Of a stretch of DNA of 33,297 nucleotides, positions 16,042-23,878 are shown one piece after another (within the stretch, counting starts at the first letter, position 1; each line of letters begins with the position of its first letter). This DNA comes from CAYVKY01 sp964452115. GTDB lineage: Bacteria > Bacteroidota > Ignavibacteria > Tepidaquicellales > Tepidaquicellaceae. The stretch covers positions 1 to 33,297 of the forward strand of contig CAYVKY010000008.1 in assembly GCA_964452115.1 (NCBI GenBank). Reading direction: 5' to 3'. The position numbers and the translations under genes were made by a program. The notes below the pieces were generated by a model that did not search any database, had not been told where the DNA came from, and saw only the letters and a list, made by a program, of their open reading frames with translations.

Positions 16042-17253
16042 ATGCTTTTTACAGTAAAAGAACAAATGGATGTCATCAAAAAAGGAACGGTTGAAATAAT
16101 TCCCGAAGATGAACTCGCACGTAAAATTGAAAAATCAATAAAAGAAAAAAAACCGCTGAATATAAAACTCGGTTGCGATCCGTCAAGACCTGACCTGCAC
16201 ATAGGGCACAGCGTCGTGCTGAACAAACTCCGCGAATTTCAGGATTTCGGACACACGGCAATTCTGATTATCGGAGATTACACCGGAATGATAGGTGACC
16301 CGTCGGGTAAGAAGAAAACAAGACCGCAGCTTACTTTTGAAGAAACCCGTAAAAACGGTATTTCTTATTTCGAACAGGCATCGAAAATTCTTGACAAGGA
16401 GAAAACAAAAATTTTATATAACTCCGAATGGCTCAGCAAACTTGACCTCGAAAAACTAATTGATATAATGAGCAAATTTACTGTGCAGAGAATTCTGGAA
16501 AGAGATGATTTCACTAAAAGACTAAAAGAACAGACTGAAATATCACTGCACGAAATACTATACCCGGTTATGCAGGGATATGATTCCGTAGCAATAAATT
16601 CCGATGTTGAACTCGGCGGAACCGACCAGAAGTTCAATAACCTTGTCGGACGCGATATGCAGAAAAGATTCGGAAAAGAGCCGCAGATTGTTGTACTGAT
16701 GCCGCTTCTTGAGGGAACTGACGGAAGCGAAAAAATGAGCAAGTCGCTCGGAAATGCAATCGGAATATCGGATGAACCTAAAGATATTTTCGGAAAAGCA
16801 ATGAGCATACCGGATGCTTTGATATATAAATATTTTCAGCTCGGAACCAGAGTACCTTTGGACAGGCTTCAGCAGATTAAAAGTACTTTAGAAAACCCTG
16901 AAACAAATCCGAGAAATGTCAAACGCGAACTCGCATTTGAACTTGTAAAACTTTATTATGATGAAGATGCCGCTGTCCGTGCGAGAGATGAATTTGATAC
17001 AATTTTTATAAAAAAAGAAATTCCCGATGATATTCCTGAAACGGAAATAGATGTAAAGGATAAAAAACTCATTGATATTATTTTTGAAAATAAAATGTCC
17101 GATTCAAAAAGCAATGCCAGAAGGCTTATTGAGCAGGGTGCCGTTTCAATTGATAACAATAAAATCACGGATATTAATTTTATTTTTTCCGATAGCGGAG
17201 ATTTTATTATCAAAGCAGGAAAGAAAAAATTTTTAAAAGTTAAAATAAAATAA
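16042..17253 (+). CDS. tyrS: Tyrosyl-tRNA synthetase
   Basis: Class I aminoacyl-tRNA synthetase that charges tRNA-Tyr. It has 403 residues. The ATP-binding HIGH is at 53-56 in DLHIGHSVVLNKL, the tyrosine-site region includes GGTDQKFN, and KMSKS is at 231-235. An S4-like RNA-binding domain occupies about 330-403 (SNARRLIEQGAVSI). The HIGH and KMSKS spellings fit the TyrZ-like bacterial branch. It is cotranscribed with smpB. A/T-rich DNA with a TAnnTTTG box separates it from pdaD. Confidence 0.96.
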   Translation: MLFTVKEQMDVIKKGTVEIIPEDELARKIEKSIKEKKPLNIKLGCDPSRPDLHIGHSVVLNKLREFQDFGHTAILIIGDYTGMIGDPSGKKKTRPQLTFEETRKNGISYFEQASKILDKEKTKILYNSEWLSKLDLEKLIDIMSKFTVQRILERDDFTKRLKEQTEISLHEILYPVMQGYDSVAINSDVELGGTDQKFNNLVGRDMQKRFGKEPQIVVLMPLLEGTDGSEKMSKSLGNAIGISDEPKDIFGKAMSIPDALIYKYFQLGTRVPLDRLQQIKSTLENPETNPRNVKRELAFELVKLYYDEDAAVRARDEFDTIFIKKEIPDDIPETEIDVKDKKLIDIIFENKMSDSKSNARRLIEQGAVSIDNNKITDINFIFSDSGDFIIKAGKKKFLKVKIK

Positions 17254-17276
17254 TTTTAAATTTAAAATATTTATTT

Positions 17277-17284
17277 TAATTTTG
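17277..17284 (+). promoter_or_regulatory. -7 box before the arginine decarboxylase gene
   Basis: TAATTTTG, an exact TAnnTTTG box 35 bases before the TTG start. This leaves a short leader that contains AAGGAG at 17308-17313, six bases before the start. Confidence 0.4.
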
Positions 17285-17319
17285 TAAAGTTTATTTAATT
17301 TAACAGCAAGGAGAAAGAA

Positions 17320-17865
17320 TTGTTCGTACCTACTAAAATTTTTTTTACAAAAGGAGTCGGAAGACATAAAGACTATTTGCAGTCATTTGAGCTTGCACTC
17401 AGACACGCGGGAATTGAAAAATGCAACCTCGTTATGGTTTCCAGTATTTATCCTCCGGGCTGCAAAAGAATTCCTAAAGAGCAGGGGATTGCTATGCTTG
17501 AACCGGGGCAAATCACATTTTGTGTGATGGCAAGAAATTTTACAAACGAACCAAACAGGCTTATTGCAAGCTCAATCGGCGTAGCACTTCCGTCAGATGA
17601 ACTGCATTACGGTTATATCTCCGAGCACCATCCTTTCGGGCAGACAGAAAAACTAACAGGAGATTATGCGGAAGACCTTGCTGCAACTATGCTGGCATCA
17701 ACATTGGGAATTGATTTCGACCCCGAAACAGCGTGGAACGAAAGAGAGAATTCTTACAAACAAAGCGGGAAAATATTTAAAACTTTTAATTACACGCAAT
17801 CCGCCGAAGGAGATAAAAACGGACTTTGGACCACCGTGATTTCTGTTGCAGTATTTCTGCCGTAA
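17320..17865 (+). CDS. pdaD: Pyruvoyl-dependent arginine decarboxylase
   Basis: Converts arginine to agmatine, the first step of one polyamine route, using a pyruvoyl group made by self-cleavage. It has 181 residues. The cleavage site is VSSIYPPGC with Ser41-Ser42; the second serine would become the pyruvoyl group of the alpha chain. GVALPSDELHYGYISEHHPFG and the C-terminal active-site glutamates fit the PvlArgDC family known from Methanocaldococcus and Chlamydia. The start is TTG, decided by a good AAGGAG six bases upstream, one of the few Shine-Dalgarno sequences here. No agmatinase or agmatine deiminase is in the window. Alone in its unit. Confidence 0.92.
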   Translation: MFVPTKIFFTKGVGRHKDYLQSFELALRHAGIEKCNLVMVSSIYPPGCKRIPKEQGIAMLEPGQITFCVMARNFTNEPNRLIASSIGVALPSDELHYGYISEHHPFGQTEKLTGDYAEDLAATMLASTLGIDFDPETAWNERENSYKQSGKIFKTFNYTQSAEGDKNGLWTTVISVAVFLP

Positions 17866-18018
17866 TATAATTTCATTTATAATTTTTTTATATGCGTGCC
17901 GGCGCTCCCGGCAAGCCGGATAAATTCAGCATAAGAACGAGGCGTATATGTTTCGTGATATTCGCTTCTGAATTTCTGCGGTTAATGATTTTTAAATTGG
18001 CTTACAAGCCGGAAATTT
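17866..18018. other. Non-coding stretch with a GC-rich hairpin
   Basis: This 153-base gap after pdaD is richer in G and C than its surroundings. GCCGG-CGCTC-CCGGC forms a short hairpin at 17898-17912 without a T run. A 17-base sequence at 17913-17929 recurs with three mismatches at 18006-18022. A 54-codon reading frame starts at ATG 17892 but runs into the opposite gene and looks unconvincing. It may be a gene remnant, a small RNA or a dispersed repeat; I cannot decide. Confidence 0.3.
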
Positions 18019-18273
18019 TCAGTTCAGATTTCCTATCTGAACAAGTTCCCATTTGAAATCATTGAGGTCATAGGAAAGTTCACATATTACATTCTGCTTA
18101 TCACACACAACAATATAATGATATTTAAAACTGTTTCCTTCGGGAGTTTTCCAATGGGAATTTATCCTGCTTACATTATATGTGCTTGACTTCCATTTAA
18201 ATCTTACAACTTCGATATGCAGTTTGTGGAAGTATGCAATCACCTCCACAGTTTCAAAAATTTTTTGTTCCAT
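18019..18273 (-). CDS. Small hypothetical protein
   Basis: I do not recognise this protein with confidence. From the ATG at 18273 it has 84 residues, without a signal peptide or membrane span. The pattern VRFKWKSSTYNVSRINSHW, followed by a strand-rich half ending WELVQI, looks like a small beta-barrel domain and loosely recalls DUF6504-type proteins with a F-W-x-x-Y-x-V motif. An ATG at 18285 is also in frame but lies inside a palindrome, so I prefer 18273. The last codons form an 8-bp hairpin (18022-18029 with 18035-18042). It is alone between the pdaD tail and the T9SS cargo gene. Confidence 0.6.
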   Translation of the reverse strand: MEQKIFETVEVIAYFHKLHIEVVRFKWKSSTYNVSRINSHWKTPEGNSFKYHYIVVCDKQNVICELSYDLNDFKWELVQIGNLN

Positions 18274-18278
18274 TTTAA

Positions 18279-18315
18279 ATACCATATATAAATAAGGTAT
18301 ATAAAAATATGGTAT
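18279..18315. promoter_or_regulatory. Palindrome at the 5' end of the small gene, possible operator
   Basis: ATACCATAT and ATATGGTAT are perfect 9-base inverted arms with 19 bases between them, and a half-site-like AGGTATAT lies in the spacer. The element sits just before the likely start at 18273 on the minus strand, where a repressor or activator could bind. No regulator gene is adjacent. Confidence 0.4.
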
Positions 18316-18354
18316 ATTTTCGGAATTGTCAAGAGAAATAATTAATATAAATAA

Positions 18355-18391
18355 AAAAAACCTTCTCAGGCTGAGCCCGGGAAGGTTTTTT
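18355..18391. terminator. Terminator after the T9SS cargo gene
   Basis: An 11-bp stem (AAAAAACCTTC with GAAGGTTTTTT) with an inner GC-rich loop and runs of A and T on either side. It lies 18 bases past the stop of the minus-strand cargo gene and can work in both directions. Confidence 0.9.
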
Positions 18392-18408
18392 AATGATTTA
18401 AAATCTTA

Positions 18409-19982
18409 TTATTTAATAAGTAACGCTTTGTGTGTCTGTGTAAAGTTGCCGGCATTCATTTGTATAAAATATACACCGCTGGTAAGTCCGAGCTTTCCGG
18501 CATCAAGATTTACCTTATAAGAACCGGGAAGGCGATAATCATTTACAAGTCCGCCCATAAGTCTTCCTGTAATATCGTAAACCTTGATTGAAACCATCGA
18601 AGCCGTGAATACATCAAACTTAACTTCTGTTGACGGGTTAAACGGATTCGGATATGCTTCATACAATTTAAATGATTTCGGAGTTGAAATCTCAGGACTG
18701 ATTACCGGAGTAAGAGTCATAATCGGCAGGTAATCCACAAATCCGAGTGCTGAACTGTCAGGTTTATGGAAAATGTGAAGTTCGATGGTATCCAGATTAA
18801 CTGTGCCCCAATAGTTATTCTCAGCTTTGATTGAATCCGGAGTATTATTGAAGAAATCAATATTTGGCTGTGAAGAGTTTGTATTGCCATAGAACTGATT
18901 CAGTCCGATTAAATTTGTATCGGCTGCAGAAATATCGCCGAAATTTGGTTTGGCATTTCCCTGAATAGTTACGCCCCAAAGATTACCGCGAACAATATTT
19001 CTTTTTACTTTAATTGTTTGGAAAGATGTAGTTGCTGTAGAGTAGAAATTTAGTCCGCTTCCGCCAAGTGATGCGGAATTCTGAATATTGTTCGAATCAC
19101 AGATATTGCCTGATACAACACCGGTGATATTAGAACCTGTAAATGCTATACCGTAACGGTTATNNNNNNNNNNACTTCGTTTTTGGGGACAAGCATTTGA
19201 GCAGCCTTGTTTTCAATAATAACCGTAGTTATTGCTGTACCGCCAAGCAGATTCGATACGGAGATGCCTCCCGCCATTATGTATTGACCTGTGATAACAT
19301 TCCCCCGGATAATTATCGGGTCAGTTCCGCCGGGACCAAGATTTATCTGAGGGTAATTTCCGTTATAAGTACTATTGCTATATATTTGGTTATTTACAAT
19401 AACCGGTGAGCATCCGCCGTTTGTGGGGGACATTATAGCCGACCGGAAACTTCCGTAAATCTTACAGTTCGAAATTGTCGGGCTTGCGCTTGAAAGGTTG
19501 ATTGCACTGCTGGCTGTAGAAGCATTATAATTGAGATTCCTTATAACGCAGCTGTCAATCAGGATATTAGCCCTTAAGCAGCGTATTGAGTTTCCATATT
19601 CCATTATTAACTTTCTAACAACGGACACATCACTTGAATCTTCAAATCTCATTCCGATATATTTTGCCGATGTATCTTTTGCAGTCATCAGAACCGAATC
19701 GGGCGGATTAATTTTAAGTACGCCGTAAATATCAATTACATTTTTAAAACCCACTTTTATAACACAGTTCTGTGTAATTGAAATAGTATCGGTGCTGCTT
19801 ATATAAAGTGAATCATTAATGAGGTATATTCCATTGCTGTCGGTAACGGTACCGTTGGAATGTGCTACGAGACTGTCCAATGTCCATTTTACTCCCGTGT
19901 TTGGTGTTGTGTAATTTCCCGATTGGGAATAGCTTAGATTAGATATTACGAGAAACAAGAAGAGGATGATAAGTTTTTTCAT
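18409..19982 (-). CDS. Secreted right-handed beta-helix protein with T9SS sorting domain (interrupted by assembly gap)
   Basis: Exported surface or extracellular protein. It has a signal peptide (1-20, cleavage after LSYS), then many strand-turn repeats with asparagine ladders (DSCVIRNLNY, NCKIYGSF, VNNQIYSN, IRGNVITG) typical of a right-handed parallel beta-helix. NNYWGT and GFVDYLPI close the helix. The C-terminal 80-90 residues are a type A sorting domain (YPNPFNPST, IKVYDITGRL, SGVYFIQMNAG, KALLIK). Ten N at 19164-19173 split the frame: 269 residues lie before the gap and about 250 after. Both flanks are open but out of phase, so the N count is a placeholder. Ligand or enzyme activity is unknown. 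Confidence 0.85.
19164..19173. other. Assembly gap (10 N)
   Basis: Ten ambiguous bases join two contigs inside the beta-helix gene. For the gene to be continuous, the true gap must leave remainder 2 when divided by 3. Confidence 0.98.
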
Positions 19983-20050
19983 TTTTAAATAAATTTATTA
20001 TTATCGAAAATATTACTAATTTACTGCATTCGAAATTTTATAGTAGAAGA

Positions 20051-21721
20051 ATGATTGTAAATTACGATGAATTACCCGGTTTTAATGAGCTGTTCATAGA
20101 ATATATAAACAGGTTTGAGGCGGTTAGTTCGTTTTATAGATTTGATTTCAAGAGCGAAGCAAGTTTTTTAGCTTTAATTAAAACCGTTAATCTAAAATAC
20201 CTAAAAAGACATCCTTTATCAAGAGAAAACCTCGCGAATATATTAAAATTGCAGAATGAACAATTTAACTCAGGTGATGAGACATTTGCAAATATTGAGT
20301 TATTAAAAAGCGAGAACACTTTTGCTATAGTTACCGGCCAGCAGGTAGGTATTTTGAGCGGGAATTTTTACACTATAATAAAAAGTATTAATGCAATTCA
20401 GCTATCTGAATATCTGAAAACGGTATTTCCGGAATACAATTTTGTTCCCGTGTTCTGGCTTGAATGTGACGACCACGATTTTCTTGAAATTAATAACATA
20501 GAAATATTTGACCGGAGCAATAAACTGCAAAAACTCGAATACCTGCAAAACGGAATGTCTCAGGATAAATATCTGACACCTGCCGACAGAATTATTTTCG
20601 ATGACAATATTGACGGTTTTAAAAATGAACTTATTAATAAATTAGCTCAAACCGAATTTACGGAAGGGCTGAAAAGTATTATTGACAGGTCATACAAACC
20701 GGGGCTCAGTTTTCCTGTTACGTTTGCGCGGTTTATGAATTTTATTCTTAAGGGAAAGGGAATGATTTTTATGAATCCGGCAGACAGGGAATTTAAAAAG
20801 GCATTGATACCTGTTTTTGAAAAAGAACTTAATACTTTCCCTGCAACCTGTGAAACCGTGATTGAAACATCAGCAATGCTTGAACAGGATTATCACGTCC
20901 AGATTAAACCGCATCAGATTAATCTTTTCTATACTCATAACAATAACCGTTATCTGGTTGAGAATAAAACAGGGGATGTGTTTTCTTTAAAGAATTCAAG
21001 ACAGACTTTTTCGCGCGAGGAAATTTTTAATAATCTCAAAAATTATCCTGAAAATTTCAGTGCCAATGTTGTATTAAGGCCTGTTTGTCAGGATTATCTG
21101 CTCCCGACAGCCGCTTATATCGGCGGACCTGCGGAAGTTTCATATTTCGGACAGCTTAAAAAAGTTTATGAAAATTTTGATGTTGATATGCCCGTTATCT
21201 ATCCGAGAACTTCGGTGACGCTTCTTGAAAACAGAATTAATAATTTTCTTATTAAAAATGAAATCAGCTTTGAAGACATATTCGATGCCGATAATCTCAG
21301 GAAAAAAATAATAGATAAAATAAGCGAAGTAAATGTAGATGAAATTATTTCCGAATATGTAAAAGATTTAAATACTGCGCTCTGGTCAATCAGCAATGAA
21401 GTCAGAAAAATTGACAAAAATCTTGAAACACTCCTTAAAAATAAAAACGATAAATACATTGAGTCTCTTGAAGGTGTACGAAAAAAACTTCTTGATGCAC
21501 AGGAGAAACTTCATTCAAGCACAATGAATAAACTCCAGTCGGTTGTTGACAATTTGTTTCCCGAAGGTTCGCTTCAGGAAAGAAAAATTAATTTCACGTA
21601 TTTTATGAACAAATACGGACTTGACCTTGCGGATTATCTTTTAAACGAAATTGATTTAAAAGCCGAAGGCCATCAGGTTATTCTATTAAATTTATCAGGC
21701 ACAGTTGAAAAATCCCGGTAA
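20051..21721 (+). CDS. bshC: Bacillithiol biosynthesis cysteine-adding enzyme BshC
   Basis: Last step of bacillithiol synthesis: adds cysteine to glucosaminyl-malate, giving the low-molecular-weight thiol used by many Bacillota and Bacteroidota. It has 556 residues, close to the family length. The N-terminal Rossmann-like part has VTGQQVGILSGNFYTIIKS and PVFWLECDDHDFLEIN, and the middle has RPVCQDYLLPTAAYIGGPAE, all family signatures. A long coiled coil follows at about 430-520. The start is ATG with no Shine-Dalgarno sequence. The last 17 bases overlap the glycosyltransferase gene. bshA and bshB are not in the window. Confidence 0.95.
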   Translation: MIVNYDELPGFNELFIEYINRFEAVSSFYRFDFKSEASFLALIKTVNLKYLKRHPLSRENLANILKLQNEQFNSGDETFANIELLKSENTFAIVTGQQVGILSGNFYTIIKSINAIQLSEYLKTVFPEYNFVPVFWLECDDHDFLEINNIEIFDRSNKLQKLEYLQNGMSQDKYLTPADRIIFDDNIDGFKNELINKLAQTEFTEGLKSIIDRSYKPGLSFPVTFARFMNFILKGKGMIFMNPADREFKKALIPVFEKELNTFPATCETVIETSAMLEQDYHVQIKPHQINLFYTHNNNRYLVENKTGDVFSLKNSRQTFSREEIFNNLKNYPENFSANVVLRPVCQDYLLPTAAYIGGPAEVSYFGQLKKVYENFDVDMPVIYPRTSVTLLENRINNFLIKNEISFEDIFDADNLRKKIIDKISEVNVDEIISEYVKDLNTALWSISNEVRKIDKNLETLLKNKNDKYIESLEGVRKKLLDAQEKLHSSTMNKLQSVVDNLFPEGSLQERKINFTYFMNKYGLDLADYLLNEIDLKAEGHQVILLNLSGTVEKSR

Positions 21722-22661
21722 AATTTTAATTATAAGGCTGTCCAGTTTCGGAGATATAATATTAACATTTCCGTTGATAAAGCATATAAAAGAATTATTT
21801 CCGGAATCGAGGATAGATTACATCACAAAAGATGAATACACTCAATTGGTTTCGGCAAATAAAAACATAGATACATTCTTTACTTTCGGAAAAAATTCAA
21901 TTAAGGATTTAAGAAAAATTATCAAAAGCGGAAATTACGAATTGATAATTGACCTGCACAATAATATAAGGAGTATATTGCTGAGATTATTTCAGAGTGC
22001 AAAAACCGTGAGATATAAAAAGCGGAATCTAAAAAAGTTTTTACTCGTGCTGTTTAAAATAAATCTTTTTAAGGAAATCATTCCTGTTTACAAAAAATAT
22101 ATTTTAACAACAAAAAAAATATTTTCTGAAATAAGCACGGATTTTGTTACTGCGGATGTGAAAATTGCAGAGAGAGCAGAAAGCGGATATATACTTATTT
22201 GTCCGACATCAAAACATTTCACGAAAACGTATCCGAAAGAAAAATTCAGGGAAATTGTAATAAAAAATAAAAATCAGCAGTTTTATCTTGTATCAGGGAA
22301 TACACAAAATGAAAGAGAAATCTGCAGCTTTATTGCAGACGGGAATCCAAATGTAAAAAACCTTTCCGGAGAAACCGATTTCAATATATTAATGTCACTT
22401 ATAAAAAACTCAAAATTTGTAATCTGCAATGACAGCGGCATTCTCCATTTAAGCGAATCAATTGGAAAAAAAGTTATTGCAATTTTCGGAAGTACAGTGC
22501 GGGAGTTCGGATTTTATCCGCAGCTAAAAGAATCAGTAGTTATTGAAAATCAGAACCTTTATTGCCGTCCTTGTTCAAGAGCCGGCTTGGAGTCATGTCC
22601 AAAAGGTCATTTTAAATGTATGAACGAATTAAATATTAATCTCAGTGAATATTTATCTTAA
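21705..22661 (+). CDS. Glycosyltransferase family 9 (heptosyltransferase-like)
   Basis: Probable LPS-core glycosyltransferase of the ADP-heptose type (GT9, GT-B fold), 318 residues. ILIIRLSSFGDIILTFPLI at the start is the family signature. The nucleotide-sugar site is in NDSGILHLSESIG and AIFGSTV. A late cysteine group, YCRPCSRAGLESCPKGHFKC, is often seen in such proteins. The start is TTG at 21705, 17 bases inside bshC; no other fitting start exists, because the family motif begins right there. The donor and acceptor sugars cannot be read. It is part of an overlapping bshC-GT9-rlmI chain; the link between thiol and LPS synthesis is probably only cotranscription. Confidence 0.9.
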   Translation: MKNPGKILIIRLSSFGDIILTFPLIKHIKELFPESRIDYITKDEYTQLVSANKNIDTFFTFGKNSIKDLRKIIKSGNYELIIDLHNNIRSILLRLFQSAKTVRYKKRNLKKFLLVLFKINLFKEIIPVYKKYILTTKKIFSEISTDFVTADVKIAERAESGYILICPTSKHFTKTYPKEKFREIVIKNKNQQFYLVSGNTQNEREICSFIADGNPNVKNLSGETDFNILMSLIKNSKFVICNDSGILHLSESIGKKVIAIFGSTVREFGFYPQLKESVVIENQNLYCRPCSRAGLESCPKGHFKCMNELNINLSEYLS

Positions 22662-23814
22662 AAAAAATCAGGAAAGGCGTCTGCTGGCAGGGCATCTATG
22701 GGTGTTCAGCAATGAAATATCATCGGTTGAAGGAGAAATCGTGAACGGAGGAATTTGTGATATATATTCATCACAGAAAAAATTTATAGGAAGGGGATAC
22801 TACAATCGTAATTCTCTTATCGCAGCGCGTATTCTGTCGCACAGGAAAGAAGAAATTAATAAAGAATTTATTAAAGGGCGAATAATAAATTCCAAAAGCA
22901 GAAGGGAATCCATTGACAGAACCGGAAATGCATACAGGATTGTCAACGGTGATAGCGATTATATACCGGGCTTGATAATAGATTATTTCAACGGTGATTA
23001 TACTTTTCAGATATTTTCACTCGGAATAGAAAATTTCAAAAATGAAATAATTGATGTTTTGAAAAATGATTTGAATGCAAACACTATAATTGCAAAAAAT
23101 AATTTTCAGGCGCGTAAACTTGAAAATCTTGAATTGTACGAAGAAATAGTCTATGAAAAAAACGAGTATGATAAATCTGTATTTGAGATTGATAATATTA
23201 GATATTCCGCAAATCTTCTGGAAGGGCAGAAAACCGGATTTTATCTTGACCAGAATGAAAACAGATTTCGGATTCGCAGGTTCATCAATGAAAATACGGC
23301 AGTGCTGGATTTATTCTGCAATGACGGAGGATTTGCCCTGAACGCTGCGTATTCAAAGGCAAATAAAATTAAGGCAGTTGATTCATCTTTCAAATCAATT
23401 GCAAATGCCGGGGAGAATGCCTCAATTAACGGATTTAATAACATCGAATTTATTGAATCGGATGTTTTTCAGTTTTTGAAATCCAATCAGGATGAAAAAT
23501 ATGATTTGATTATTTTAGACCCCCCGTCATTTACAAAATCCAAAAAAGAATTACCTGATGCCATAAAAGGATACATAGAGCTGAATTCTTCATCACTGAA
23601 AATTTTGAAACCAAACGGGATTCTCTTTACATTTTCGTGTTCGCACTATATATCAGAATCCGATTTCATAAATATGCTCCGCAAATCAGCAAATTTTGCA
23701 GGGAAAAAAATTCAGATTATATTTTATTCGAACTGTTCGGATGACCATCCCGTACTCCCGTCAATGCCTGAAACGCTTTATCTTAAATCCGCAGCGGTCA
23801 GGGTGCTGGAGTAA
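22645..23814 (+). CDS. rlmI: 23S rRNA m5C methyltransferase, RlmI-like
   Basis: S-adenosylmethionine-dependent RNA methyltransferase, in E. coli acting on C1962 of 23S rRNA. It has 389 residues. A PUA domain occupies about 1-75 (RRLLAGHLWVFSNEI), then a linking domain, and the Rossmann methyltransferase domain from about 195. The SAM-binding motif is VLDLFCNDGGFALNAA, the catalytic motif DPPSFTKSKKELPD, and a cysteine motif FSCSHYIS follows. The start is GTG, 17 bases inside the GT9 gene, and matches the family N-terminus. The exact target base is inferred from the family. It ends the three-gene unit; no clear terminator follows before pstC. Confidence 0.9.
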   Translation: MNIYLKKNQERRLLAGHLWVFSNEISSVEGEIVNGGICDIYSSQKKFIGRGYYNRNSLIAARILSHRKEEINKEFIKGRIINSKSRRESIDRTGNAYRIVNGDSDYIPGLIIDYFNGDYTFQIFSLGIENFKNEIIDVLKNDLNANTIIAKNNFQARKLENLELYEEIVYEKNEYDKSVFEIDNIRYSANLLEGQKTGFYLDQNENRFRIRRFINENTAVLDLFCNDGGFALNAAYSKANKIKAVDSSFKSIANAGENASINGFNNIEFIESDVFQFLKSNQDEKYDLIILDPPSFTKSKKELPDAIKGYIELNSSSLKILKPNGILFTFSCSHYISESDFINMLRKSANFAGKKIQIIFYSNCSDDHPVLPSMPETLYLKSAAVRVLE

Positions 23815-23866
23815 TTCCCGCGAATAATTTTACAATTTATTAACACAAAAATATTATTGTTATTCA

Positions 23867-23874
23867 TATTTTTG
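23867..23874 (+). promoter_or_regulatory. -7 box before pstC
   Basis: TATTTTTG, an exact TAnnTTTG box ending four bases before the pstC ATG. This is the same geometry as at the Pit accessory gene (520-527) and implies a leaderless or near-leaderless mRNA. No TTG at the -33 distance is visible. Confidence 0.4.
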
Positions 23875-23878
23875 TAAT

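Noticed and set aside
16365..16808. 147-residue open frame opposite tyrS
   Set aside because: Antisense shadow; tyrS is complete and conserved across it.
19143..19409. Plus-strand frame crossing the N gap
   Set aside because: Runs through ambiguous bases and opposite to the beta-helix coding strand.
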